Of a stretch of 64,000 nt of DNA, positions 12,067 to 20,388 are shown piece by piece. Position numbers and translations under genes: made by a program. The notes under the pieces are model-generated. The model was not told the origin of the DNA. It did not search any database and saw only the letters and a program-made list of their open reading frames with translations. This DNA comes from Streptomyces sp. NBC_00083 (GTDB taxonomy: Bacteria; Actinomycetota; Actinomycetes; Streptomycetales; Streptomycetaceae). The stretch's first letter is position 1. Every line of letters starts with the position of its first letter. The stretch lies in contig NZ_JAPELY010000002.1 in assembly GCF_026343295.1 (NCBI RefSeq), positions 1 through 64,000 of the forward strand, written 5' to 3'.

Positions 12067-13242
12067 CTACTCCGCCTTGTCCGCGTCGATGCCGAGGCCC
12101 GGCAGCAGGCCCGGCAGGAGCGGGGGCAGGGTGACGTCCGGGACCGGGGGCTTGGCCACCTTGCCCGACGGGGCCGGCGTACCGCTTCCGGTGCCCGGCT
12201 CGAAGAGGCCGCCCGTGTTGCCGCCCAGGAGGCCCTCGTCGGAGGGCGAAGTGGAGGGCTGCTGCGGCTTTCCGCTGGTGGCGGGGGCGCCGTGCCGGGA
12301 GGACGAGGACGAGGACGGCGCGGACGGGTGGCTCGTGCCCGGGGTGCCGGGGTGCGAGCCGTCCTGCCGGGTGTGGGTCTTGGACGACGTCTTGGGCAGC
12401 AGCGACTGCAGCGGCCCGACCTCTTGGTCTATGGCGGTGAAGACCGAGTTCACCTTGTCGCCGACGTCGGTCAGCTGTGCGGGCAGCTTGCCCCGCAGCT
12501 TGCTCCAGCTTTCGCGGTGCGCCTGGGAGAAGGAGTTGAGCGCGGCGATGGCGCCGAGCGAGCCGTCCTTCGCGTACGCCTGGTGGAGCAGGCGGTGGCC
12601 CTCGGAGGCGTCGTGCTCCATGCCGCTGAGGGCGCGCCGGACCTCGCCGAGCTGCTCGTGGTCGAGGTCGCCGGAGCGGCCTCTCTCCATCAGGCGTCTC
12701 GCCTCGGAGAGCCGCGTCGAGGCCTGGTCGAGGTAGAGCTCACCCCGGCTGGCGTCGTCGTCGGCCATGCCGAGCTTGAGGTCCTCCATGCCGCGTTTCA
12801 GCCCGTACAGGGAATCACCGGGCAGGGCGTCGGAACTGGCAGCGGCCACGCCGCTGAAGGCTCCCGCGGCCACGCCGATGCTGAGTCCGCCCGCCGCAAT
12901 GCCCTTGGACCAGCGGGAGCGGGGTCGCAATTTCCGGAGCGACGTCGCCCGGTGGGCGCCGCGGCCGGTCCGCTGCTCGGGCACCTGAGGGTCGGCGGCA
13001 CCGCCGCCGGCGAACATGCGCTCCATCTCGGCCATGAGCAGCGCCCGCTGCTCGACCTTGACCTGCGGGTCCATCTCCGGTTTCGGCAGTTCGCCGAGCC
13101 CACCCGCCAGGGTCAACAGCCTGCCGGTCTCGGCCTGTTCGGCCGGGCCGGTCTCGGGTGTCTCCTGGTCGGCCGCCGAGGCTTCTTCCAGGGCCTGGGC
13201 GAAGGCGTTCGCCCGCCGGTGCGCCGATACGTTCGCGATCAC
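12067..13242 (-). CDS. rsbN: Anti-sigma factor RsbN (DUF5667 membrane protein)
   Basis: A 391-residue single-pass membrane protein and the expected cognate anti-sigma factor of BldN. The cytoplasmic N-terminal region of about 105 residues contains the presumed sigma-binding segment and LPKPEMDPQVKVEQR. One transmembrane stretch follows (GIAAGGLSIGVAAGAF). A DUF5667 domain comes next, containing DALPGDSLYGLKRGMED, and then a long Ser/Pro/Gly-rich tail. I chose GTG 13242 because AGGAGG lies 8 bp upstream; GTG 13251 would overlap that site. The gene is directly downstream of bldN on the same strand, the arrangement known from S. coelicolor and S. venezuelae. The 273-bp gap leaves room for its own promoter. 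Confidence 0.9.
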   Translation of the reverse strand: MIANVSAHRRANAFAQALEEASAADQETPETGPAEQAETGRLLTLAGGLGELPKPEMDPQVKVEQRALLMAEMERMFAGGGAADPQVPEQRTGRGAHRATSLRKLRPRSRWSKGIAAGGLSIGVAAGAFSGVAAASSDALPGDSLYGLKRGMEDLKLGMADDDASRGELYLDQASTRLSEARRLMERGRSGDLDHEQLGEVRRALSGMEHDASEGHRLLHQAYAKDGSLGAIAALNSFSQAHRESWSKLRGKLPAQLTDVGDKVNSVFTAIDQEVGPLQSLLPKTSSKTHTRQDGSHPGTPGTSHPSAPSSSSSSRHGAPATSGKPQQPSTSPSDEGLLGGNTGGLFEPGTGSGTPAPSGKVAKPPVPDVTLPPLLPGLLPGLGIDADKAE

Positions 13243-13515
13243 TGGCGGCACCTCCTCTCATCATCACGGTCGACTCCCCAAGGGGCCTGGAAGGTTGCAC
13301 GCCTTGAGCACATCCACACGATCGAGTGAGCGGAGCTGGACAGGGCGCGACCACAGGGAGCCTGCATCCCGCACAACGACGGACGCGGCACTTGGGTTAC
13401 GGACGAAAGATGAGACGAAAGATGATCGGACCACAGCGTCATCGGGTGCTCACGGACGGTGAGTTGGACCCGCCGGAGGCGGGTCGGCGGGTGGTGACCG
13501 GACGGGGCCGGGCGA

Positions 13516-14304
13516 TCAGCGTGCGTCGTCCGGCAGGAGCCGGGCCAGCGTACGGACGGCCCGGTACTGGAGGGTCTTGATCGCGCCCTCGTTCTTGCCC
13601 ATGACACGGGCGGTCTCGGCGACCGAGAGGCCCTGCAGGAAGCGCAGGGTGACGCACTCCTGCTGCTGGGGATTGAGTTTGCGCACGGCTTCGAGCAGTG
13701 CGGCGTTGGAGAGGGACTCCAGGACGGAGTCCTCGGGGGAGCGCTCGACCTCGTTGGCGTCGAGCATTTCGCCGGTGGTCACTTCGAGCCGGAACCGGCT
13801 CGATTTGAAGTGGTCGGCGACCAGGTTGCGCGCGATCGTGACCAGCCAGGCGCCGAAGTCGCGGCCCTGCCAGGTGAAGGTGGAGATCCGGCGCAGGGCG
13901 CGCAGGAACGTCTCGCTGGTGAGGTCCTCGGCCGTCGCCTTGCCGCCGACGCGGTAGTAGATATAGCGGTAGACCGTGTCGCTGTACTGGTCGTAGAGGC
14001 GCCCGAAGGCGTCGGCCTCGCCGGCCTGTGCGCGCTCGACGAGATCCATCATGCGGGCGCTGTCGCTGTCGGCGGTGGGCCGGCGGGCGGTGGGCGTCGC
14101 GGACGTGCCCGTGCTGCGGCCGCCGCTCCGTCTACCGACCGCGGCACCACCGTCGGCCAGGGCATAGCAGGGCCCGACAGGTGTTGCGGTGGCGAAGGCA
14201 GGGGCGCCGGCGTACGCGGTGGGGACGAAGACGCGCAGGCGGTCGACGACCGCCCCGCGCAGCGTAGCCAGGCCCGAGGCGTCAACCCCGACGTGTGGGT
14301 ACAC
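13516..14304 (-). CDS. bldN: Developmental ECF sigma factor BldN
   Basis: A 262-residue ECF sigma factor required for aerial hyphae in Streptomyces. Region 2 is DAFGRLYDQYSDTVYRYIYY through DFGAWLVTIARN. Region 4 is LNPQQQECVTLRFLQGLS with helix-turn-helix VAETARVMGKNEGAIKTLQ. It has the long N-terminal extension that is removed from pro-BldN during maturation, here about 85 residues before region 2. GTG 14304 (reading VYPHVGVDASG) has GGGAG just upstream and matches the start I recall for the S. coelicolor protein; a longer frame to 14358 is open. RsbN lies downstream. Transcription is expected to be controlled by BldD. Confidence 0.93.
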   Translation of the reverse strand: MYPHVGVDASGLATLRGAVVDRLRVFVPTAYAGAPAFATATPVGPCYALADGGAAVGRRSGGRSTGTSATPTARRPTADSDSARMMDLVERAQAGEADAFGRLYDQYSDTVYRYIYYRVGGKATAEDLTSETFLRALRRISTFTWQGRDFGAWLVTIARNLVADHFKSSRFRLEVTTGEMLDANEVERSPEDSVLESLSNAALLEAVRKLNPQQQECVTLRFLQGLSVAETARVMGKNEGAIKTLQYRAVRTLARLLPDDAR

Positions 14305-14687
14305 GGGACTCCCAGAGGCAGAGCTTCCATCACGTGCAGTGCGGAACTGTTCACCCATCGTGGCGATGTGCGGGTTCCGGATTGCGTCTGAGGAGAATAA
14401 CGCTTCGTGCAGGGAGCGCTACACCCAGTTGCTCAAATCGTCGATTCCGTCGCTTCTGTTACGTCTATGCGTCTATTCAGGGCACGCATGGTGACCGGAA
14501 GTTGATCGGGTTGCTTTCGGATCTGTCCGTGGCGGGGATCTGTTGTGGCCGGGTGCGGGCAACGGGGCAGGCGGGCCATGGGGGGTGGGCCGAAACCCCC
14601 GGATTCGAATATTCCACCGCCTTCGCCCTCCGGTAACGGACAGTCGCGACCACTTCGGCCCGGGGGTGGGTGGCGGGCTGCGACGCC
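14305..14687. other. Upstream region of bldN
   Basis: About 380 bp without a gene. The part next to bldN is less GC-rich than its surroundings (14390-14480, with GAGAATAACG near 14392) and should hold the bldN promoter and developmental operators. I could not place a BldD site with confidence. From 14560 onward the DNA becomes the repeat-rich type. Confidence 0.5.
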
Positions 14688-14918
14688 GGGTGCCCTACGT
14701 CTCTAGGGGCGCGGGGAACTGCGCGGGTGCCCCAGCACGGTCCGCAGACGAAAGCGGGGCTGCTGGGGCTCCGCCCCAGGCCCCGGGATGCCCCACCCCG
14801 CCCCTTCCCGAAACCCTCCGGGGGTTATGGAACGGGCTGAGGTCCAAACCCCTGGGGCTCCGCCCCAGACCCCGTTCGCGCCCGAAAGGCGCTCGTCCTC
14901 AAACGCCGGACCGGCTGA
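14688..14918. repeat. Long composite intergenic repeat, copy 1
   Basis: A 231-bp block beginning GGGTGCCCTACGTCTCTAGG and ending at CGCCGGACCGGCTGA. It carries the modules GGGGCGCGGGGAACTGCGC, two TGGGGCTCCGCCCCAG palindromes and CGCTCGTCCTCAAACGCCGG. It matches 22161-22397 almost base for base apart from a few small indels. A shorter third copy of some modules follows at 14990-15040. Confidence 0.88.
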
Positions 14919-15183
14919 AGAGGCCGAGGCTGGGCTCCTGCCGAGGGGAGACGGGTTGCCGGGGCCGGCCACCCTGCCAAGGGCAACCCACCTAGGGGCG
15001 CGGGGAACTGCGCGACCAGCCACGCACGACCTGCAGGCGAAGGCGGGGTTTACCGGTCCCGGCCGGTCCGCCCCGGGGGCCGGGGCCGCAGGCGCGAGCG
15101 GGGTCTGGGGTGCCGAGCCCCGGGTTCCGGGCGTGGCCGGGAGGGGCGAGGGCCGGGGTCAGCCTCGGCGGAGCCGCCCCCGC

Positions 15184-15277
15184 GAGGTTAGCGGCGTCGC
15201 GAGGTCAGCGCCCCGCGAGGTCAGCGGCGTCGCAAGGTCACCGCCCCCCCCCGGAGGTCACCGCCCCCGCGAGGTCA
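15184..15277. repeat. GAGGTCA array, six units
   Basis: Six copies of a GAGGTCA-centred unit at 15184, 15201, 15217, 15234, 15254 and 15271 (the first reads GAGGTTA and the fourth AAGGTCA). Spacing is 17, 16, 17, 20 and 17 bp. The last unit contains the stop codon of the convergent-strand HAD-IB gene. Confidence 0.8.
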
Positions 15278-16246
15278 CCGGCGTCGCCGATGCAGCGCCA
15301 CCGCCGCCGCCGTGCCACCGGCGAGCGCGCCGACCCCGGCCGCCGCCGGGATGCCGACCTTCGCCGCCTTGCGTCCCGTGCGGTAGTCCCGCAGCCGCCA
15401 CTCCCGCTCCCGCGCGTGCTTCCGCAGCTTCGCGTCCGGGTTGATGGCATAGGGGTGGCCGACCAGCGACAGCATCGGGATGTCGTTGTGCGAGTCGCTG
15501 TACGCGGCGCACCGGGACAGGTCCAGACCCTCCGCCGCGGCGAGCGCGCGTACCGCCTCCGCCTTCGCGGGGCCGTGCAGCGGCTCGCCCACCAGGCGTC
15601 CCGTATAGACGCCGTCGACGGATTCGGCGACCGTGCCGAGCGCCCCGGTCAGCCCGAGCCGTCGCGCGATGATCGTGGCCGTCTCGACCGGTGCCGCCGT
15701 CACCAGCCACACCTTCTGCCCGGCGTCGAGGTGCGCCTGGGCGAGGGCCCGGGTGCCGGGCCAGATGCGGTCGGCCATGTACTCGTCGTAGATCTCCTCG
15801 CCGATCGACATCAGCTCGGAGACGCGGTGGCCCTTGACGATGGAGAGCGCGCTGTCGCGGGCGTCCTGCATGTGCTCGGGGTCCTCGACCCCGGCCAGCC
15901 GGAACCAGGCCTGCTGCCAGGCGAAGCGGGCGAGTTCGCGGCGCTGGAAGAACTGGCGTTTGTAGAGGCCCCGCCCGAAGTGGAAGAGAGCGGCGCCCTG
16001 CATCACGGTGTTGTCGAGGTCGAAGAAGGCGGCGGCGAGGTCGTCACCGACGACGGGAAACTCGGGCTCCGGGGGCGCGGACGCCTCGTCGGAGCCGGCC
16101 TGCTCGCTCGCCCGTGCTGCCAGTTCGGCCAGCTCCGCCAGTTCCTGCGACGACTTGCGGGCTGCCTCGGCTGCGGCCTCGCCGGCCAGCACGCTGCGTG
16201 CTGTCGCCGAGCGCCTACGAGGGGTGAGCCATCCCAGTGCGGCCAT
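15275..16246 (-). CDS. HAD-IB family phosphatase (SerB-like) with C-terminal membrane segment
   Basis: A 323-residue HAD hydrolase of subfamily IB, the group of phosphoserine phosphatase and related phosphatases. Motif I is [15 protein letters not shown], motif II the threonine of [10 protein letters not shown], and motif [13 protein letters not shown]. After motif IV come [13 protein letters not shown] and a C-terminal hydrophobic helix ([21 protein letters not shown]) ending in four arginines, so it is probably tail-anchored. About 85 residues precede the domain and look flexible. ATG 16246 reads [11 protein letters not shown]. Such proteins lie near bldN and rex across Streptomyces; the substrate is unknown. 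Confidence 0.85.
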   Translation of the reverse strand: MAALGWLTPRRRSATARSVLAGEAAAEAARKSSQELAELAELAARASEQAGSDEASAPPEPEFPVVGDDLAAAFFDLDNTVMQGAALFHFGRGLYKRQFFQRRELARFAWQQAWFRLAGVEDPEHMQDARDSALSIVKGHRVSELMSIGEEIYDEYMADRIWPGTRALAQAHLDAGQKVWLVTAAPVETATIIARRLGLTGALGTVAESVDGVYTGRLVGEPLHGPAKAEAVRALAAAEGLDLSRCAAYSDSHNDIPMLSLVGHPYAINPDAKLRKHAREREWRLRDYRTGRKAAKVGIPAAAGVGALAGGTAAAVALHRRRR

Positions 16247-16366
16247 GCCGTGAGCATAGCCAGTCCGTTTGTGAGTGCCGGACGCGCCGGGGTGCGATGG
16301 CGTGAACACTGCGGGGCCGTCGCGTAAATCGCCGGGCCGGGCGGCGGGGGCTGGACAATGGACGGT

Positions 16367-16651
16367 ATGAGTCCCTTGCTGCGACGTACGAGGAAGCCGG
16401 GCGGGAACCCCGCGGACCGGGTGGTCACGCTGATCGGGAAACCCGGCTGTCATCTGTGCGACGACGCCCAGGAGGTGATCGAGGCCGTGTGCGCCGAGAC
16501 GGGCGCGACCTGGGAGAAGAAGGACATCACGCAGGACGAGGCGCTGCACAAGGAGTACTGGGAGCAGATCCCGGTGGTCCTGGTCGACGGCGAGCAGCAC
16601 ACCTTCTGGCGCGTGGACCCCGCCCGCCTCAGGGGCGCGCTGGCCGGCTGA
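16367..16651 (+). CDS. Glutaredoxin-like protein
   Basis: A 94-residue glutaredoxin-family protein (DUF836 type) with a thioredoxin fold. The active site is [11 protein letters not shown] with C28 and C31. The cis-proline region is [11 protein letters not shown]. It probably takes part in thiol-disulphide exchange in the cytosol. The start is uncertain: ATG 16367 and ATG 16358 are in frame and neither has a clear ribosome-binding site. It is divergent from the HAD-IB gene and lies upstream of the redox-sensing rex operon, so a redox role fits the setting. Confidence 0.85.
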   Translation: MSPLLRRTRKPGGNPADRVVTLIGKPGCHLCDDAQEVIEAVCAETGATWEKKDITQDEALHKEYWEQIPVVLVDGEQHTFWRVDPARLRGALAG

Positions 16652-16960
16652 GCTCCCGCGCGGTCCGGCGCGGTCCCGCCGCGGCGGGCGGGCGGTCCCG
16701 CCGAAGTACCGCGCGGTCCCGCCGGGGCCCGTGGGTCGGCCGCGGGCAGCGGTCCGCTGAACAGCCAAATGAGGGGTATCGCGATGGTTGCGGTTACCAT
16801 CAGGGTCGTTTTGCTGTGGTTCGGGGGTATCGCTGTGAGGAGAGTGTGCGGCTTTGCCCCCTTCGGGTCCTGAACGGACCGACCCCCGCTGCGGTTCCGC
16901 GATTCCCGCGCCTTCTTGCGTGAGCCCGGTCACTTTGCTCGGACAAAGCGGACACCATCT
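16652..16960. other. Leader region between glutaredoxin gene and rex
   Basis: Gene-free stretch upstream of the rex promoter. It holds three GGTCC-centred GC repeats (16659-16720), two copies of GGGGTATCGC (16773 and 16824) and a tiny frame at 16844-16873 preceded by GAGGAG, which would encode nine residues. I find no larger gene. Confidence 0.5.
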
Positions 16961-16989
16961 TTGTGCACGCGTTCACAAAGACATAGCCT
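16961..16989 (+). promoter_or_regulatory. rex promoter with Rex operator
   Basis: 16961-16978 reads TTGTGCACGCGTTCACAA, a near-perfect inverted repeat matching the Rex operator (TTGTGNNNNNNNNCACAA). Its left part can serve as a -35 box (TTGTGC), with TAGCCT at 16984-16989 as the -10 after a 17-bp spacer. Bound Rex would then block RNA polymerase. This matches the known autoregulation of rex-hemACD by the NADH/NAD+ ratio in Streptomyces. Confidence 0.9.
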
Positions 16990-17054
16990 GCACTCGACGG
17001 GGCGGCCTTGGGACATGTGGCCGCCTGCAGCCCCGCTCATCCCGCAGGAGCACC

Positions 17055-17834
17055 GTGGCAACTGGCCGAACTCACCGACCGGCGACCCGAAGCCGAGGAA
17101 TCCCCGAGGCCACCGTCGCCAGGCTTCCGCTGTATCTGCGAGCGCTCACCGGACTCTCCGAGCGCTCCGTGCCGACGGTCTCCTCCGAGGAACTCGCGGC
17201 CGCCGCGGGGGTCAACTCCGCGAAGCTGCGCAAGGACTTCTCGTACCTCGGCTCGTACGGCACCCGCGGTGTCGGGTACGACGTCGAGTATCTCGTCTAC
17301 CAGATCTCCCGGGAACTGGGTCTGACCCAGGACTGGCCGGTTGTGATCGTCGGTATCGGTAACCTCGGCGCGGCCCTCGCCAACTACGGCGGCTTCGCGT
17401 CGCGCGGATTCCGCGTCGCGGCCCTGATAGACGCCGACCCCGCGATGGCCGGGAAGCCGGTGGCCGGGATGCCGGTGCAGCACACCGACGACCTGGAGAA
17501 GATCATCAGCGAGAACGGCGTCTCGATCGGGGTCATCGCGACCCCCGCGGGCGCCGCCCAGCAGGTCTGCGAGCGTCTCGTCGCGGCCGGTGTGACCTCC
17601 ATCCTGAACTTCGCGCCGACCGTCCTGTCGGTGCCCGAGGGCGTCGACGTGCGCAAGGTCGACCTCTCCATCGAGCTCCAGATCCTCGCCTTCCACGAGC
17701 AGCGCAAGGCCGGCGAGGAAGCCGCCGTCGCCGAGGCGAGCGCCGCGGCCGCCGCCGTCGTGCCGCCGGTGCGCGCCACCGGCAATGGCCGGAAGGGACC
17801 GGACGGGGACCTGCCCGCCGTGATGCCGGCATGA
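17055..17834 (+). CDS. rex: Redox-sensing transcriptional repressor Rex
   Basis: A 259-residue repressor that leaves DNA when NADH rises. An N-terminal winged helix (PLYLRALTGLSE through KLRKDFSYLGSYGTRGVGY) is followed by a Rossmann domain with the NAD-binding loop VVIVGIGNLGAALA near residue 95. A C-terminal helix swaps between dimer partners, and the Ala/Pro-rich tail is typical of Streptomyces Rex. GTG 17055 has CAGGAG upstream and gives the expected N-terminus ATGRTHRPATRSRG. The stop codon overlaps the hemA start by 4 bp (ATGA). Its operator lies at 16961-16978. Confidence 0.96.
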   Translation: MATGRTHRPATRSRGIPEATVARLPLYLRALTGLSERSVPTVSSEELAAAAGVNSAKLRKDFSYLGSYGTRGVGYDVEYLVYQISRELGLTQDWPVVIVGIGNLGAALANYGGFASRGFRVAALIDADPAMAGKPVAGMPVQHTDDLEKIISENGVSIGVIATPAGAAQQVCERLVAAGVTSILNFAPTVLSVPEGVDVRKVDLSIELQILAFHEQRKAGEEAAVAEASAAAAAVVPPVRATGNGRKGPDGDLPAVMPA

Positions 17835-19432
17835 GCCTCCTGGTCGTCGGCCTCAGCCACCGCAGCGCCCCCGTCAGCGTCCTGGAGCGGGCCTCCCTCT
17901 CCGCGGACGCGCAGAGCAAGCTGCTCCACGACACCCTCGCCGCCGAGCCCGCCGCCGAGGCGGCCGTGCTCGCCACCTGCAACCGCATCGAGCTGTACGC
18001 GGACGTGGACAAGTTCCACGCGGGTGTCGCCGAGCTCTCCACGCTGCTCGCCCAGCACAGCGGCGTCGGCCTCGAAGAGCTCACTCCTTATCTGTACGTG
18101 CACTACGAGGACCGGGCCGTCCACCACCTCTTCTCGGTGGCCTGCGGCCTGGACTCGATGGTCGTCGGCGAGGGCCAGATCCTCGGCCAGATCAAGGACA
18201 CCCTCGCGCTCGGACAGGAACTGCACACCGCCGGGCGGCTGTTGAACGACCTGTTCCAGCAGGCGCTGCGGGTCGGCAAGCGGGCCCACAGCGAGACCGG
18301 CATCGACCGCGCCGGGCAGTCGCTGGTCACCTTCGGCCTCGAACAGCTCGCCTCGGGCGCGCCCGTCGAGCAGTGGGCCAAGGGCAAGCGGGCGCTGGTC
18401 ATCGGCGCCGGCTCCATGTCCTCGCTCGCCGCGGCGACGCTCGCCAGGACCGGCATCGACGAGGTCGTCGTCGCCAACCGCACCCATGCCCGCGCCGAGC
18501 GGCTCGTCGAGATCCTCGGCGAGTCGGGCACGGCCGCGCGGGCCGTCGCGATGGCCGATGTCGCACGGGAACTGACACGAGTCGACATCGCGGTCTCCTG
18601 TACCGGGGCCACCGGCCTCGTGCTGACCGGCGAGGCCGTCGCCCACGCGGTCGGCGAGAGCCTCACCGAGCCGGTGCAGGCCCCGCCCGCGGGGAGCGCC
18701 GCGGCCATGGGGTGTCCCGTGGACTTCCCCGGCACGGCGGCCGCGGGTGCCGCGATGGCCGGGTTCGGGGTGGTCGACGGGGCGCTCAGGGCCGACGGGG
18801 CGGCCGCCGCGACCCCGGGTGGCGACACCGACTCCCTCGAACTGCACGGGAGTTGGGCCGAGAACACCGAGCGCAGGATCACGCGGGAGCGCAGGGACAT
18901 CCCCGTACCGGCCGGGCCCGTGAGGCTGGCGCTGCTCGACCTCGCCATGCCGCGCGACATCGACGCCGCGGCCCACCGGGTGCCCGGGGTGCGCCTCGTC
19001 GACATCGAGTCGCTCGCCGAGGCGTCCGCGGACGCCCCGATGGCCGCCGATGTGGACCAGGTGCGCTCCATCGTCTCCGACGAGGTCGCCGCGTTCGGCG
19101 CCGCCCAGCGGGCCGCGCACATCACGCCCACCGTCGTCGCGCTGCGCGCCATGGCCGCCGAAGTGGTGGCCGGCGAGGTCGCTCGCCTCGAAGGCCGGCT
19201 TCCCGGACTCGACGACAAGCAGCGCTCCGAGGTCACCCAGACCGTGCGCCGCGTCGTCGACAAGCTTCTGCACGCACCGACCGTGCGGATCAAGCAGCTC
19301 GCCGCGGAACCGGGTGGCGCCGGATACGCGGACGCGCTGCGTACTCTCTTCGACCTCGACCCGGACACGGTGGCCGCCGTCTCCCGGGCCGATCTGAACG
19401 ACGCCGATGTCAAGAACCGAGGGCGGTCATGA
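17831..19432 (+). CDS. hemA: Glutamyl-tRNA reductase
   Basis: 533 residues. Reduces glutamyl-tRNA(Glu) to glutamate-1-semialdehyde with NADPH, the first committed step of the C5 haem pathway. The catalytic cysteine is C50 in LATCNRIELYAD. The NADPH-binding loop is VIGAGSMSSLAA, and a C-terminal dimerisation helix follows. Residues about 283-350 form a Gly/Ala-rich insertion, familiar in actinobacterial enzymes and probably disordered. The start overlaps the rex stop and the stop overlaps the hemC start, so translation is coupled on both sides. Confidence 0.96.
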   Translation: MSLLVVGLSHRSAPVSVLERASLSADAQSKLLHDTLAAEPAAEAAVLATCNRIELYADVDKFHAGVAELSTLLAQHSGVGLEELTPYLYVHYEDRAVHHLFSVACGLDSMVVGEGQILGQIKDTLALGQELHTAGRLLNDLFQQALRVGKRAHSETGIDRAGQSLVTFGLEQLASGAPVEQWAKGKRALVIGAGSMSSLAAATLARTGIDEVVVANRTHARAERLVEILGESGTAARAVAMADVARELTRVDIAVSCTGATGLVLTGEAVAHAVGESLTEPVQAPPAGSAAAMGCPVDFPGTAAAGAAMAGFGVVDGALRADGAAAATPGGDTDSLELHGSWAENTERRITRERRDIPVPAGPVRLALLDLAMPRDIDAAAHRVPGVRLVDIESLAEASADAPMAADVDQVRSIVSDEVAAFGAAQRAAHITPTVVALRAMAAEVVAGEVARLEGRLPGLDDKQRSEVTQTVRRVVDKLLHAPTVRIKQLAAEPGGAGYADALRTLFDLDPDTVAAVSRADLNDADVKNRGRS

Positions 19433-20388
19433 CCGAGAAAGCACTGAGACTCGGGACCAGGCGCAGCAAGCTCGCCATGGCCCAGTCCGGCCATGTGGCC
19501 GACGCCGTACGGCAGTTGACCGGCCGTCAGGTCGAGCTGGTGGAGATCACCACGTACGGGGACACCTCCCGTGAGCACCTCGCGCAGATCGGCGGCACCG
19601 GCGTGTTCGTCGTGGCGCTGCGCGACGCGCTGCTGCGCGGCGAGGTCGACTTCGCGGTGCACTCCCTGAAGGACCTGCCGACCGCCGAGCACCCCGACCT
19701 CACGCTCGCCGCGATCCCGCACCGCGAGGACCCGCGCGACGTGCTCGTCGCCCGCGACGGGCTGACCTTCGCCGAACTCCCGGACGGCGCCCGCGTGGGC
19801 ACCGGCTCGCCGCGGCGCATGGCGCAGCTCAACGCGTACGCCCGCAGCCACGGGATGACGATCGAGACGGTGCCGATCCGCGGCAACATCGACACCCGGG
19901 TCGGCTACGTCACCAAGGGCGAGCTCGACGCGGTGGTCCTGGCCGCCGCGGGGCTCAACCGCATCGGACGCAGCGACGTCGTGACCGAGTTCCTCTCGGT
20001 CGACACCGTTTTGCCCGCCCCCGGCCAGGGGGCACTGGCGATCGAGTGCGCGGCGGCCGACGCCGACCTCGCCGCCGCGCTCGCCGAGCTCGACGACCCG
20101 TACACGCGGGCCGCCGTGACCGCCGAGCGATCCCTGCTCGCCGCCCTGGAGGCCGGCTGCAGCGCACCTGTGGGTGCGCTGGCCGACCTTCTGGCCGACG
20201 GGCAGGCTGTTCATGAGATGCGCCTGCGCGGAGTTGTCGGTACCACCGACGGTTCCTCGCTGGTGCAGCTGTCCATCACCGGTCCCGTACCCACGTCGCA
20301 CGACGAAGCGATGGCCCTCGGACGCGAACTCGCGGACGAGATGCTCGCCAAGGGTGCGGCCGGTCTTATGGGGGAGCGAGCACTTTGA
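19429..20388 (+). CDS. hemC: Porphobilinogen deaminase (hydroxymethylbilane synthase)
   Basis: 319 residues. Polymerises four porphobilinogen molecules into hydroxymethylbilane. The conserved active-site aspartate is D82 in HSLKDLP. The dipyrromethane cofactor would be attached to C244 in EAGCSAP. Arginine-rich binding segments RLGTRRSKLA and GTGSPRR are intact. ATG 19429 overlaps the hemA stop (ATGA). The last codons overlap the TTG start of hemD. Confidence 0.96.
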   Translation: MTEKALRLGTRRSKLAMAQSGHVADAVRQLTGRQVELVEITTYGDTSREHLAQIGGTGVFVVALRDALLRGEVDFAVHSLKDLPTAEHPDLTLAAIPHREDPRDVLVARDGLTFAELPDGARVGTGSPRRMAQLNAYARSHGMTIETVPIRGNIDTRVGYVTKGELDAVVLAAAGLNRIGRSDVVTEFLSVDTVLPAPGQGALAIECAAADADLAAALAELDDPYTRAAVTAERSLLAALEAGCSAPVGALADLLADGQAVHEMRLRGVVGTTDGSSLVQLSITGPVPTSHDEAMALGRELADEMLAKGAAGLMGERAL

